Below, piece by piece: positions 49,575-59,474 of a stretch of 64,000 bases of DNA. A program made the position numbers and the translations under genes. The notes beneath the pieces are model-generated. The model had not been told where the DNA came from. It saw only the letters and a list, made by a program, of their open reading frames with translations, and ran no database searches. Source of the stretch: Tepidamorphaceae bacterium. GTDB lineage: Bacteria; Pseudomonadota; Alphaproteobacteria; Rhizobiales; JAKSCL01. The stretch lies in assembly GCA_028289445.1 (NCBI GenBank), contig JANQPO010000004.1, positions 124,001-188,000 of the forward strand. The letters are read 5' to 3'. Every line of letters begins with the position of its first letter. The first letter of the stretch is position 1.

Positions 49575-50324
49575 TTAAACGCAGCGGCCGCCATCGACTT
49601 CCATGCACACGCCGGTGAGAAACTGCGCCTCGTCCGACGACAGGAAAAGCGCCGCCTGGGCGACATCTTCAGGCGTTGAGAACCGTCCAAGGGGGATGGT
49701 TGCGCGAAAGGCTTCGCGCATCTCCGGCGTATCCTCGCCAAGGAACATCGCGGTCAGTCCGGTCTCGCCGACCACGGGATTCAGCGCGTTCACCCGAATG
49801 CCGTTGGGCGCAAGCTCCACCGCCATCGACTTCGTCAGCGTGATGACCGCGCCCTTAGACCCATTGTACCAGGTCAGACCCGGACGCGGACGCACCCCGG
49901 CAGTCGACGCGATGTTGAGGATGGATGCGCCCCTTGTCATGTGCGGCACGGCGTGAACGGCCATCAAGTAAAGGCTCTTCACGTTCACCGCGAACACGCG
50001 GTCGAACGTGTCTTCGTCCACCTCCAGCATATCGCCGCGCCGATGCGTGGTGCCGGCATTGTTGACGACGATGTCGGGAGCGCCAAGCCGCGCTCGAACG
50101 GCATCGACCATAGCCTTAACGCTCTCGCCGCTCGCGACATCCGCTTCGACCGCGATCGCCTCATGGCCAGCGTCTGTCAACGCCTGCGCAACGGCAGCGG
50201 CGGCATCGGACTTCAGATCGACGACGGCGACACCGGCGCCTTCGGCGGCGAACCGCTGCGCGATCGCGGCGCCGAATCCTGACCCCGCCCCGGTGACGAT
50301 CGCGGTTTTGCCTTCCAAGCGCAT
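49575..50324 (-). CDS. Short-chain dehydrogenase/reductase
   Basis: 249 residues. TAIVTGAGSGFGAAIAQRFA, VVNNAGTTHRR, catalytic ILNIASTAG and WYNGSKGAVITLTK, ending EVDGGRCV. FabG/glucose-dehydrogenase-like SDR; substrate open. It lies 120 bp upstream of the lacI-xyl operon in the same direction and 9 bases after the GNAT gene, so it may be cotranscribed with the GNAT gene. Confidence 0.85.
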   Translation of the reverse strand: MRLEGKTAIVTGAGSGFGAAIAQRFAAEGAGVAVVDLKSDAAAAVAQALTDAGHEAIAVEADVASGESVKAMVDAVRARLGAPDIVVNNAGTTHRRGDMLEVDEDTFDRVFAVNVKSLYLMAVHAVPHMTRGASILNIASTAGVRPRPGLTWYNGSKGAVITLTKSMAVELAPNGIRVNALNPVVGETGLTAMFLGEDTPEMREAFRATIPLGRFSTPEDVAQAALFLSSDEAQFLTGVCMEVDGGRCV

Positions 50325-50333
50325 CCTAATCCC

Positions 50334-51011
50334 TCACGCTTTGCCGAGCGGTTCGATCTGCCGGCCGTCGGCATCGAAATTACCCGGATCGAGCCAGGCT
50401 TCGAACTTTCGCCGCCGGTCCGGCCACTCATGATCGAGCATGGAAAACCATGCCGAATCCCGATTGCGCCCCTTCACCACCATATGCTGGCGAAACACGC
50501 CCTCGAAGGTGAATCCGAGCCGCTCCGCCGCCCGCCTGGACGCATCGTTGGCGGCATTGCATTTCCACTCGTAGCGGCGATACCCGAGATCGTCGAAGAC
50601 ATGTCTTGCCATCAGCGCCATCGCTTCGGTGGCGCCCGGTGTGCGCTGCAGGCGCGGCGTGTAGCAGATATGGCCGACCTCGATGACGCCCTGCGGCGGT
50701 TCGATGCGCAGGAAACTGGCGACCCCGACCGCATCGCCGCTCGCCTTGTCGATGATCGCGAAAAACAACGGATCGCTGCTTGCCGCCTGTGCGGCGATGT
50801 GGTCGCGATAGGCATCAAGCGAGTCGTAGGGGCCGTAGGGCAGATAATCCCATATCCGGCCGTCCGGATCGCCCGACCGATGGGCTTCGAACATGGCTTC
50901 GGCATGGCGCTCAGCATCGAGTGGCTCAAGGCGCACCAGCCGACCGTCATGGGCGATACGCTGCGGCGCGGCACAGCCCTGCCAATTCTCGACCACGTCG
51001 CCTACGCCCAT
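50334..51011 (-). CDS. GNAT N-acetyltransferase (RimJ/RimL-like)
   Basis: 225 residues from the ATG at 51011, with GAGAGG just upstream; a GTG further inside is possible. GRLVRLEPLDAERHAEAMFE starts the RimJ-like fold, and the acetyl-CoA region is VGHICYTPRLQRTPGATEAM, followed by RRYEWKCNAANDASRRAAER. Acts on a small amine or protein N-terminus; the substrate is unknown. Divergent from the aminotransferase gene. Confidence 0.83.
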   Translation of the reverse strand: MGVGDVVENWQGCAAPQRIAHDGRLVRLEPLDAERHAEAMFEAHRSGDPDGRIWDYLPYGPYDSLDAYRDHIAAQAASSDPLFFAIIDKASGDAVGVASFLRIEPPQGVIEVGHICYTPRLQRTPGATEAMALMARHVFDDLGYRRYEWKCNAANDASRRAAERLGFTFEGVFRQHMVVKGRNRDSAWFSMLDHEWPDRRRKFEAWLDPGNFDADGRQIEPLGKA

Positions 51012-51088
51012 GCCTCTCGATCCGGATTTCGGTTGCAAGGCGCCTGTGATACGGCCAAACCAGGGGCCGGACAAGCAGGGTGGATGTC

Positions 51089-52282
51089 ATGACAACAACG
51101 ATTGCCGCGTTCGATCGGATCGGCGAGGAGAACGCGTTTGCGGTTCTTGCCCGCGCGACAGCGCTTGCGAACGAAGGCCGCAACATCATCAATCTCGGTA
51201 TCGGTCAGCCCGATTTCCAGACCCCGCCGCACATCGTAGAGGCGGCCATCAAGGCTCTGCGCGACGGCCATCACGGCTATACGCCGGCGACTGGCATCCT
51301 GCCCTTGCGCGAAGCGGTCGCGGTCGACCTGCATAGACGTCTGAATGTCGAGGTGTCGCCGGATGACGTCCTGATCGTGCCGGGCGGCAAAGTCACCATG
51401 TTCATGGCGATCCTTATGTTCGGCGAGCCGGGAATGGAGATCATGTATCCGGATCCCGGTTTTCCGATCTATCGCTCCATGATCGAGTTCACCGGCGCCA
51501 CGCCGGTGCCGATCCCGATCCGTGAAGAAAACGGCTTCGCCTTCTCCGCCGCGGAGACCCTATCGCTGATCGCGCCGAAGACACGGCTCATCATCATCAA
51601 CTCGCCGGCCAACCCGACCGGCGGCGTCACACCCGCCAGCGAGATCGACGCATTGGTGGATGGACTTGCCGCCCATCCCGACGTCGCGATCATGTCCGAC
51701 GAGATCTACGGCCAGATGACCTTTGACGGCCTAGAGCATCGCTCGCTTTTGACCTATCCGTCGATCCGCGACCGGTTGATCCTGCTCGATGGCTGGTCGA
51801 AGACCTACGCGATGACCGGCTGGCGGATGGGCTATTCGGTGTGGCCGGCCGACCTTTACGACAAGGCGCGCAAGCTCGCGGTCAACTCCTATTCCTGCGT
51901 CAACGCGGCGGCGCAGTTCGCAGGGCTAGCGGCGCTGACCGGCCCGCAGGAGTGCATTGACGAGATGATGCAAGCCTTCGCGGCGCGGCGGACGATCGTC
52001 GTCGACGGCCTGAACGCGCTGCCGGGCATGTCCTGCGTCAACCCGGAGGGCGCATTTTATGCCTTCCCGAACATCAAGGCGACCGGCTGGCAAGCCAAGC
52101 CCCTCGCCTCGGCGCTGCTGGAAGAGGCCGGCGTCGCGGTCATCGGCGGGCCGGATTTTGGCATTCTCGGCGAAGGGTATCTGCGCCTCTCCTATGCCAA
52201 CTCGGCGGAGAACATCGAACGGGCCCTTGAGCGCATGGCGGATTTCCTCACCGCGCATCCAGAAGTGGCTGCGGGCGACTGA
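51089..52282 (+). CDS. Class I/II PLP-dependent aminotransferase
   Basis: 397 residues from the ATG at 51089 behind AGGGTGG (a GTG nine bases earlier is less likely). INLGIGQPDFQTPPHIVEAA, INSPANPTGGVTP, the PLP-Lys in LLDGWSKTYAMTGWRMGY, and LRLSYANSAENIERALE. Aspartate-aminotransferase fold; the substrate among aspartate, aromatic or other amino acids cannot be set. Stands alone. Confidence 0.88.
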   Translation: MTTTIAAFDRIGEENAFAVLARATALANEGRNIINLGIGQPDFQTPPHIVEAAIKALRDGHHGYTPATGILPLREAVAVDLHRRLNVEVSPDDVLIVPGGKVTMFMAILMFGEPGMEIMYPDPGFPIYRSMIEFTGATPVPIPIREENGFAFSAAETLSLIAPKTRLIIINSPANPTGGVTPASEIDALVDGLAAHPDVAIMSDEIYGQMTFDGLEHRSLLTYPSIRDRLILLDGWSKTYAMTGWRMGYSVWPADLYDKARKLAVNSYSCVNAAAQFAGLAALTGPQECIDEMMQAFAARRTIVVDGLNALPGMSCVNPEGAFYAFPNIKATGWQAKPLASALLEEAGVAVIGGPDFGILGEGYLRLSYANSAENIERALERMADFLTAHPEVAAGD

Positions 52283-52343
52283 CGACGAAACACAGACTTA
52301 GACGCGAATTTCCCTTGAGTTGGCCCGACAAGGCACGCCCGGC

Positions 52344-52664
52344 CTACTCCTCTTTCAGCGACTGGATATAGGCATAAAGGTCGGCGATCTGCTGGCGGCT
52401 GGGTTCGATCCCCACCATGCCGGGATGCGGCGAAGCGAAGACGGCCTGGAACCGTTCCGGCGTCAGGTCATCACGCGCCGCCAACGCCTGAAACGTCGGC
52501 ACTTGCGCGGCGCTCGCCGTCTCCGGCGCGGCCTCGACCACATGGCAGTTGACGCACCAGGTTTGCGCTAAATCGCCGCCGCGGTCCGCCTCACCAAACT
52601 CCGCCGCACCGGCCGTTGTCAGCCCCATCAAAACGGCCAATGCCGCCCACCCAAATCGCTTCAT
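52344..52664 (-). CDS. Small periplasmic c-type cytochrome
   Basis: 106 residues from the ATG at 52664 (GAGGA ribosome site). Signal peptide AALAVLMGLTTAGAA, haem-binding CVNCH, and a candidate axial Met in HPGMVGIEP. A single-haem class I cytochrome c; its electron partner is unknown. Isolated, convergent with the aminotransferase gene. Confidence 0.85.
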   Translation of the reverse strand: MKRFGWAALAVLMGLTTAGAAEFGEADRGGDLAQTWCVNCHVVEAAPETASAAQVPTFQALAARDDLTPERFQAVFASPHPGMVGIEPSRQQIADLYAYIQSLKEE

Positions 52665-52766
52665 TCTGATCCTCAATCGCCATACGAAAAGTCTAATTAA
52701 AACTGGAGATAAATGTGCGCCTTGCCCTCAATCAAATATCAGGTCGCGTCGGCTAGGGTGCCCCAC

Positions 52767-53885
52767 ATGGTTCCTCTTCACGCCATCGTCCCAACCGTCG
52801 TTGTCGCTTGCCTCACCCTGCCCCCTCTAGCCGAGGCAAGCGACACGACGGCGAAGCGCATCGGCAACTGGATCGCCAACGAAGCGGACTGCACGATCTC
52901 GGCCAGCTTTCGCAACGGCCGGTCGTTGATCATCGGATCAGACGGCCAAGGCAACCTGTCGTTGGCGCTTCGCTCGATCCATTGGAACCTGCCGGACAAC
53001 TACTCCAACACATTGCTCTACTGGGCCGACAGCGACGACCCCCAGCGCGCGTCCGCCCGCGAGATCAACACGCAGACGCTTTCCATTCGGGTCAACGATC
53101 CCTCATGGATCACCATGGCGTTGAAATACACGCGCGGCATCAGCTTTGCCTTCGGCGAAAAGTCCTACCGCTTCCCGATCACCCATGGCGACCGGGCGGC
53201 CGCCTGGATCACCGACTGCACGGGAATCGCGCTCAGGCCGCCAATCCGCGGCAACGGCAATCGCCTGGCCGTTCTGGCTGACGATCCCCAGACCGCAGAA
53301 TCACCGTCGTTTTGGCTCCAGCCTTTCGTGGTACCCAGCGACACCACGCGATATGAGTTCCGTCCCATTTCCAGCCGCGCTGCCGATCGCGGTCAAGACG
53401 TGGCCGAGGGACACGGCGCGGCAGCGACAACGATGGTCATATCGATGCTCACGCGCGCGGGCATCGAGGACTTCGACGTCGACGTCCCGCAAGACAAAAA
53501 CGCATGGGCCGTTCCAGTCGACGCCGTCTGGCGCAGTGTGGATCGGCATGGCGCCGTTCGGCTCTATGACACGATGACGCCAGACCGCGTCTATTCCGAG
53601 CGGCGCAAGATCGTCGCCCACGACAAGCTGGAATGCCTGGGCGCCTTTCAGGCGACTCGCCTGCCGTTTGCCAATGACCAGGTCACCGGGTTCATGACGG
53701 TCTGCCAGGAGAAAACCGGACAGGATGCGGCAACCCGAACCTATATCGTCGCGGCGGCTCGCACGGGCGAGCATTTTGCATTCATGACAGCCTATGAGGG
53801 CGATCCGACCGACAACATCTGGCCCGAGACGGCCAGTCTCGCGATGGCGGCCGGTGCCGTTGCCCGTGAGTGGAAGGGAACCTAA
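52767..53885 (+). CDS. Secreted protein of unknown function
   Basis: 372 residues from the ATG at 52767, chosen because it gives a signal peptide (LHAIVPTVVVACLTLPPLAEA). The mature part has cysteines (ADCTISASF, ITDCTG, KLECLGAF, MTVCQEK) that could form two disulfides. No catalytic motif is recognised. Its last four bases overlap the end of the convergent CoxL-like gene. Confidence 0.7.
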   Translation: MVPLHAIVPTVVVACLTLPPLAEASDTTAKRIGNWIANEADCTISASFRNGRSLIIGSDGQGNLSLALRSIHWNLPDNYSNTLLYWADSDDPQRASAREINTQTLSIRVNDPSWITMALKYTRGISFAFGEKSYRFPITHGDRAAAWITDCTGIALRPPIRGNGNRLAVLADDPQTAESPSFWLQPFVVPSDTTRYEFRPISSRAADRGQDVAEGHGAAATTMVISMLTRAGIEDFDVDVPQDKNAWAVPVDAVWRSVDRHGAVRLYDTMTPDRVYSERRKIVAHDKLECLGAFQATRLPFANDQVTGFMTVCQEKTGQDAATRTYIVAAARTGEHFAFMTAYEGDPTDNIWPETASLAMAAGAVAREWKGT

Positions 53886-56185
53886 CCTCGCGCTGCCTCG
53901 CCCTCCTGGATCGCGGTCCATATCGCAAGCGGCGTCATCGGCATGTCGACATGGGTGATGCCGTAAGCGCGATGCAGCGCATCCACGACGGCATTGACCA
54001 GCGCCGGACAGGCGCCGATCGAACCGGCCTCCCCGGCGCCCTTCATGCCAAGCGCATTGGTCTTGCAGGGAATATTGCGGGTCATGAACTCCGGCACGGG
54101 AGAATCGTCGGCGCGCGGCATGCAGTAGTCCATGAAGCTGGCCGTCAAAAGCTGGCCCGCATCGTCATACGCGGTTTGCTCCAGCATCGCCTGACCGATC
54201 CCTTGGACAACGCCGCCATGGATTTGGCCCTCAAGCATGATCGGATTGAGCACCACGCCGAAGTCGTCGACAATCACATAGTTGACGATGTCGATAGCAC
54301 CCGTCGCCTTGTCGATCTCCACTTCAATGGCGTGTGTGCCGTTCGGAAAGGTCGGCTCCGGGGGCTGCCAGTCTTCGGTTTCTTCCCGCGCTTGCGGATC
54401 GAGATCGGCGACAATGGACGCCAGGGAAATTGCTCGGTCGGTGCCGGCGACGACGACCTGACCGCCGACCAAATCGAGGTCGCCGGGATCGGCCTCAAGC
54501 TCATCAGCGGCCTTCGATCGAATTCGGTCCGCGAGCGTCTCGCTGGCAATCGCCACCGACGACCCGCCGACCGGGATCGAGCGTGATCCGCCGGTGCCAT
54601 AGCCCCGGTCGATAAGATCGGTGTCGCCTTGAACCGTGCGCACCTTGTCGAGCGGAATGCCGAGCTTTTCGTTGACGAGCTGCGAATAGGCAGTGTCATG
54701 GCCCTGACCCATCGACTGGGTACCGATATAGATCGTCGCCCCGCCGGTGTCGTCGAGTACGACCCGCGCGAACTCGGGCGATCCGGCGGCACAGGCCTCG
54801 ATATAGGAGGCAAACCCGAAGCCGCGCAGTTTGCCGTCGGTCCTGGCCTGCGCCGCCCTTTCATCGAAGCCGGCGCGGTCGGCCCCCTCAAGCGCCAGGT
54901 GCATCAGCGCTGAGAAATCGCCGGTATCGTAGGTGCGGCCTGTCGCCGTTTGATAAGGCATCTGGTCCGGCGTGATAAAATTGCGGTCGCGCAGAACATC
55001 TGGCGCGATGCCAAGCTCGAGCGCCGCCTTGTCGACCAGCCGCTCGATCAGATAGGCCGCCTCCGGCCGCCCGGCACCACGATAGGCGTCGACCGGAACC
55101 GTGTTGGTATAGACGCCACGCAGGCGGACATGTGCCGTTGGAATTCGATAGCAGCCAGCAAGCATGACCGCGCCGATCCATGGGATGAACGGTCCGAGCT
55201 GCGAGAGGTAGGCCCCCATATTGGCGAGCGTATCGACCTTGAGCGCCAGGAAGGTGCCGTCGCCGTCGACAGCCAGCTCGGCCTTCGAGATATTGTCGCG
55301 GCCGTGATGATCGGCGACGAAATGGTCGCTCCTTGACGCGATCCAGCGCACCGGGCGACCAAGTTTTTCCGCCGCGAACAGCGTCAGCCCATATTCCCGA
55401 TAGGTGAAATACTTGGTGCCGAAGCCACCGCCGACATGCGGGGTTACGACGCGAATGAGCGCCGGATCGATCTTCAAGATATGCTCGGCCAGAATCGGTT
55501 GGATTAGGTGCACGCCCTGCGACGAAGCCGTCAGCGTATATCGTCCCGATTCAGTGTCGTACTCCGCCACGCAACCGCGCGTTTCCATGTAGTTGGTCAC
55601 GACCCGGTTGTTGACGAGTTCGAGCGAGATCACACGCTCCGCCTTCGCGAACGCCGCGTCTGTTGATGCCTTGTCGCCGAGATCGGCATCGAAAGCGACA
55701 TTGCCGCCAAGATCGGGCCAAATCGCCGGCCCACCGGAGAGCGCCGCCTTGATATCGACAACGACAGGTTTGTCATCGAATTCGATCGCGATCGCATCGG
55801 CCGCATCGGCGGCCTCCGCGGCACTTTCGGCCACGACCATGGCCACCGCATCGCCGACGAAGCGCACCGTATCGCGCGCCAGTGGCGGAAAGTCGGGCAC
55901 TGTCGGCCAACTATCGTCGCTGTTCTTGATCTTGCCGATGCAGGGCTGCGACCCGAGCGCGATGACGTCTTCAGCCGTATAGATCGCAATGACGCCCGGC
56001 AGGGCGCGCGCGGCCTCCAAGTTGTCGAGCGTGAATGTCGCGTGCGCGACCGGGGAGCGGACGAACACGGCGTGGGCCAGGCCCTCAGGCGCGATATCGG
56101 CGAGATAGCGCCCTTGCCCGGTGATCAAAGCATGGTCTTCTTTACGGCGCGGTGCGGCGCCGATGCCGAAGCGTTCCGGTTTCAT
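53882..56185 (-). CDS. Orphan xanthine-dehydrogenase/CoxL-family molybdopterin-binding large subunit
   Basis: 767 residues, full length. RPVRWIASRSDHFVADHHGR, the active-site loop AYRGAGRPEAAYLIERL (about residue 365), MGQGHDTAYSQLVNEKLGIP and the catalytic Glu in KGAGEAGSIGACPAL (about residue 715) are present. AYRGAGR is the form II (BMS) type, not the AYxCSFR of genuine CO dehydrogenase, so the substrate is unlikely to be CO. Neither the FAD (CoxM) nor the [2Fe-2S] (CoxS) subunit gene is adjacent. Start at 56185 (a TTG at 56197 is possible). Confidence 0.85.
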   Translation of the reverse strand: MKPERFGIGAAPRRKEDHALITGQGRYLADIAPEGLAHAVFVRSPVAHATFTLDNLEAARALPGVIAIYTAEDVIALGSQPCIGKIKNSDDSWPTVPDFPPLARDTVRFVGDAVAMVVAESAAEAADAADAIAIEFDDKPVVVDIKAALSGGPAIWPDLGGNVAFDADLGDKASTDAAFAKAERVISLELVNNRVVTNYMETRGCVAEYDTESGRYTLTASSQGVHLIQPILAEHILKIDPALIRVVTPHVGGGFGTKYFTYREYGLTLFAAEKLGRPVRWIASRSDHFVADHHGRDNISKAELAVDGDGTFLALKVDTLANMGAYLSQLGPFIPWIGAVMLAGCYRIPTAHVRLRGVYTNTVPVDAYRGAGRPEAAYLIERLVDKAALELGIAPDVLRDRNFITPDQMPYQTATGRTYDTGDFSALMHLALEGADRAGFDERAAQARTDGKLRGFGFASYIEACAAGSPEFARVVLDDTGGATIYIGTQSMGQGHDTAYSQLVNEKLGIPLDKVRTVQGDTDLIDRGYGTGGSRSIPVGGSSVAIASETLADRIRSKAADELEADPGDLDLVGGQVVVAGTDRAISLASIVADLDPQAREETEDWQPPEPTFPNGTHAIEVEIDKATGAIDIVNYVIVDDFGVVLNPIMLEGQIHGGVVQGIGQAMLEQTAYDDAGQLLTASFMDYCMPRADDSPVPEFMTRNIPCKTNALGMKGAGEAGSIGACPALVNAVVDALHRAYGITHVDMPMTPLAIWTAIQEGEAARG

Positions 56186-56270
56186 CGCAGCATCCAAGTC
56201 ATGAGTGGCAAGGATCGCGCATCGCAGCGCGCGTGTTCGTGGAGGTCTTCAGTATATAGTCACCATTGCC

Positions 56271-56711
56271 TCATCGGGAAGTCGCCGCGTCATCGCGAAT
56301 GGCTGCCTCGATCGCTTCCATATCATCATCCGATAGGCCGAAATGGTGGCCAATCTCATGGATCAGCACATGCGCCACGACATGGCCGAGCGTCTCGTCG
56401 TGCTCGGACCAGTAGTCGAGGATGGGGCGACGATAGAGCCAAATATGATTGGGAAGCGCCCCCGTCGCCGGCACGGCCTCCGCCTGCGCCAGACCAACCC
56501 CCTCGAAGAGCCCGAGAAGATCGAAAGCGGTTTGGCAGTTCATCGCTTTCAGAACGTCTTCGGTCGGGAAGTCGGCGACCTCGATGATGATCTCGCCGGT
56601 CAGCGCGCGAAACGTCTCCGGCAACGCCCGATAGGCGGCATTGGCAAGAGTGACGAAGCCATCGAGATCGGGCGCCTTCGCGCCAGCCCAGTCACGACCG
56701 GTCTCAGCCAT
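56271..56711 (-). CDS. Zincin-like metallopeptidase-family protein
   Basis: 146 residues. FVTLANAAYRALPETFRAL and the zinc motif in VAHVLIHEIGHHFGLSDDD (HExxH plus a third His) match the small minimal metalloprotease family of the DUF1025/PF06262 type. No export signal; probably cytoplasmic. Peptidase activity has not been shown for most members. Confidence 0.8.
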   Translation of the reverse strand: MAETGRDWAGAKAPDLDGFVTLANAAYRALPETFRALTGEIIIEVADFPTEDVLKAMNCQTAFDLLGLFEGVGLAQAEAVPATGALPNHIWLYRRPILDYWSEHDETLGHVVAHVLIHEIGHHFGLSDDDMEAIEAAIRDDAATSR

Positions 56712-56712
56712 C

Positions 56713-56967
56713 CTAGAGGTAAGTGACCGCGAGGTAGTACATCAGTGCAAACAGGAAGAGCATCGACAGCGCCCGGCCGATCCGCCGGCCCCATAGCTCG
56801 CTTCGGTCGTCTTCAGGCGCGTCCTTGGCCATGAAATGATCGCGCGCCCGGTTTGCGACGCGCGCTGTCGACGATCCGCCGATCGATTCTGAGTCCCGCG
56901 CCACCCGCTCCAGGATTTTCTCCGCCTCTTCCTGACGTGAATCCTTCGGTGGCTCTTTCTCGGTCAT
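56713..56967 (-). CDS. Small single-pass membrane protein
   Basis: 84 residues. A charged N-terminal half (EKEPPKDSRQEEAEKILERV) is followed by one C-terminal transmembrane helix, LSMLFLFALMYYLAVTYL. Start at 56967. No function assigned. It sits 10 bases after the glutathione-transferase-like gene and 1 base before the metallopeptidase gene, so the three are likely one unit. Confidence 0.7.
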   Translation of the reverse strand: MTEKEPPKDSRQEEAEKILERVARDSESIGGSSTARVANRARDHFMAKDAPEDDRSELWGRRIGRALSMLFLFALMYYLAVTYL

Positions 56968-56977
56968 GGTCCAATCC

Positions 56978-57931
56978 TCATGCGGCGAAGTCGACCGCCG
57001 GTCCCCCGGGCACGATACCATGGGGATTGCGCTTCGGGCTCGGTGAAAAATAGCCGCGCTTATAAAGATCGAGTTTGACGGTGTCCGCGACGCCCGGCAG
57101 CGCATAGATCGCCCGCGCGAAGCGCCATAGATTGGGATAGTCGATCAGCCGCCGAATGTTGCATTTAAAGGCGCCGAAATAGGCGACATCAAAGCGCGCA
57201 AGTGTCGGGAAGAGCCGAAGATCGGCCTCGGTCACGCGGTCGCCGGTCAGATACGCGGTTCTCGCCAGTTGAGCCTCGATGGTGTCGAGCGTTTCGAAGA
57301 CATCGGTTACGGCCTCGTCATAGGCGGCCTGGGACGTCGCGAAGCCAGCGCGATAAACGCCATTGTTGAGCTTGGGATGGATCAGGGCGTTCCACCGGTC
57401 GATGTCGCCCGCCAGATCGGCTGGATAGAGCCGCGGAGCCTGCGGTGCACAGTCCACAAACGCAGTGTCCAGCATCCGCACAATGTCCGCGGACTCATTG
57501 GAGACTATCCGCTCGGTGTCCAGATCCCACAGCACCGGCACGGTCACCCGGCCGGAGGCGCTGGGATCGCCGCGCGTATAGACCTCGTGCAAGCTATGGC
57601 TGCCGTAGAGTTTGTCTGCAAACGCAGGATCGTCCGCGAAAACCCATCCCTGGTCGGTGCGCCGGGGCGCGCAGATGGAGATCGGCAAAAGCGCCTCCAG
57701 CCGCTTGAACGCACGCGCCAACAATGTCCGATGCGCCCAAGGGCAATTCCACGCGACATAGAGGTGATAGCGATCCGGCTCGGCCCGAAATCCGGGCTGG
57801 CCATCCGGTCCGGGCGATCCGTCCGCCGTCAGCCAGTTGCGATAGAGGGTCTCAGCGCGAGTCCATCGACCGTCCGGTGCAGCGGCCGCAATCTCGTCGG
57901 TAATCCATTGGCCATCGACCAGCTTGCCCAT
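56978..57931 (-). CDS. Glutathionyl-hydroquinone reductase-like (xi-class GST)
   Basis: 317 residues from the ATG at 57931. Active-site WNCPWAHRTLLARAF, then LWDLDTERIVSNESADIVRM and PKLNNGVYRAGFATSQAAYD match S-glutathionyl-hydroquinone reductases, which remove glutathione from conjugated hydroquinones. The Cys of NCPW is the catalytic residue. Starts 5 bases downstream of leuC's stop, so it may be cotranscribed with leuC. Confidence 0.87.
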   Translation of the reverse strand: MGKLVDGQWITDEIAAAAPDGRWTRAETLYRNWLTADGSPGPDGQPGFRAEPDRYHLYVAWNCPWAHRTLLARAFKRLEALLPISICAPRRTDQGWVFADDPAFADKLYGSHSLHEVYTRGDPSASGRVTVPVLWDLDTERIVSNESADIVRMLDTAFVDCAPQAPRLYPADLAGDIDRWNALIHPKLNNGVYRAGFATSQAAYDEAVTDVFETLDTIEAQLARTAYLTGDRVTEADLRLFPTLARFDVAYFGAFKCNIRRLIDYPNLWRFARAIYALPGVADTVKLDLYKRGYFSPSPKRNPHGIVPGGPAVDFAA

Positions 57932-57936
57932 GGCAA

Positions 57937-59346
57937 CTAACCCGCCGGCCACTCCCGGATATCGACGAAATGACCGGCGATTGCGGCGGCGGCGGCCATC
58001 GCGGGCGACACCAAGTGCGTGCGACCCTTAAAGCCCTGACGGCCCTCGAAATTGCGGTTCGATGTCGACGCGCAACGCTCCTCGGGCCTCAACTTGTCGG
58101 CATTCATTGCCAGACACATCGAACAGCCCGGCTCGCGCCACTCGAAGCCGGCCTCAACGAAGATCTTATCGAGACCTTCCTGCTCGGCCTGCGCCTTCAC
58201 CAGGCCGGAGCCGGGCACGACCATCGCATCGACGCTCTCCGCAACCTTGTTATCGCCGATCACCGCCGCGGCAGCGCGCAGGTCCTCGATCCGCCCATTC
58301 GTGCATGATCCGATAAACACCCGATCAAGCCCGATGTCGGTCATCTTGGTGCCGGGCGCGAGACCCATATAGGTCAGCGCCCGCCATTTCGACGCCCGCT
58401 TGGTCTCGTCTTCGATTTCATCCGGATCGGGCACCGAGCCGGTCACGGCAACGACGTCCTCAGGCGACGAACCCCATGTGACGATCGGCGGCAAACTGGC
58501 GGCATCGAGCCGCACTTCGCTGTCGAACACGGCGCCATCGTCGGAGTGCAACGTCTCCCAATAGCGCATCGCCATGTCCCAGGCACCACCCTTAGGCGCG
58601 CGCGGCCGTCCCTTGATGTAAGCGAAGGTGGCTTCGTCCGGCGCGATCAAACCGGCACGAGCGCCACCCTCGATCGACATGTTGCAGACCGTCATGCGGC
58701 CTTCCATGGTCAGCGCCCTGATGGCCTTGCCGGCATACTCGATGACATGTCCCGTGCCGCCGGCCGTGCCGATCTCTCCAATGATGGCGAGGATGATATC
58801 CTTCGCGGTCACCCCGTCCGGCAGCGCGCCGTCGACGGTGACCCGCATGTTTTTGGCCTTCTTCTGGATCAGTGTCTGGGTCGCCAGAACATGCTCGACT
58901 TCAGATGTCCCGATGCCGTGCGCCAGTGCGCCGAATGCGCCATGGGTCGATGTGTGGCTGTCGCCGCACACAATCGTCATGCCTGGAAGAGTGAAGCCCT
59001 GTTCAGGCCCGACAATGTGGACGATGCCCTGACGGATATCGACTTCGTTGTAGTATTCGATGCCGAACTCAGCCGCGTTGTCGGCGAGCGCCTGGACCTG
59101 GATCGCCGACTCGGGATCGTCGATGCCGCCGCTGCGGTCGGTCGTCGGCACGTTGTGGTCGACAACGGCCAGCGTCTTTTGCGGCGCGCGCACGGGCCGG
59201 CCGGTCATGCGAAGCCCCTCGAACGCCTGCGGGCTCGTGACCTCGTGGACAAGATGCCGGTCGATGTAGAGGAGGCAGGTGCCGTCGTCCTGTGCGTCGA
59301 CCAAATGGTCGTCCCAAATCTTGTCGTAAAGCGTACGTGCGGCCAT
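57937..59346 (-). CDS. leuC: 3-isopropylmalate dehydratase large subunit
   Basis: 469 residues from the ATG at 59346. [34 protein letters not shown], and iron-sulfur cysteines in [12 protein letters not shown] and [12 protein letters not shown]. Isomerises isopropylmalate in leucine synthesis with LeuD (not in the window). Encoded downstream of the rplS end of the ribosomal operon but separated from it by the opposing phosphodiesterase-like gene. Confidence 0.96.
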   Translation of the reverse strand: MAARTLYDKIWDDHLVDAQDDGTCLLYIDRHLVHEVTSPQAFEGLRMTGRPVRAPQKTLAVVDHNVPTTDRSGGIDDPESAIQVQALADNAAEFGIEYYNEVDIRQGIVHIVGPEQGFTLPGMTIVCGDSHTSTHGAFGALAHGIGTSEVEHVLATQTLIQKKAKNMRVTVDGALPDGVTAKDIILAIIGEIGTAGGTGHVIEYAGKAIRALTMEGRMTVCNMSIEGGARAGLIAPDEATFAYIKGRPRAPKGGAWDMAMRYWETLHSDDGAVFDSEVRLDAASLPPIVTWGSSPEDVVAVTGSVPDPDEIEDETKRASKWRALTYMGLAPGTKMTDIGLDRVFIGSCTNGRIEDLRAAAAVIGDNKVAESVDAMVVPGSGLVKAQAEQEGLDKIFVEAGFEWREPGCSMCLAMNADKLRPEERCASTSNRNFEGRQGFKGRTHLVSPAMAAAAAIAGHFVDIREWPAG

Positions 59347-59474
59347 CGGCCGAACCTCCAACTCAGCTGTGTCGTCCCAAACGGACAGTTGCGGGTGATA
59401 TGGGGCAGACCGGCCGCACCGGTCAAGATGTTGGCGTGGCTGGCAGGCATGCCCGGTGCCTGATAAGCAAAGAC

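Noticed and set aside
52400-52416. tRNA-like T-loop sequence GGTTCGATCC
   Set aside because: It lies in the cytochrome c coding region; no acceptor stem, D-loop or anticodon arm can be built around it.
53882-56185. Assignment as carbon monoxide dehydrogenase
   Set aside because: The active-site loop is AYRGAGR, not the AYxCSFR of true CO dehydrogenase, and the partner subunit genes are missing.
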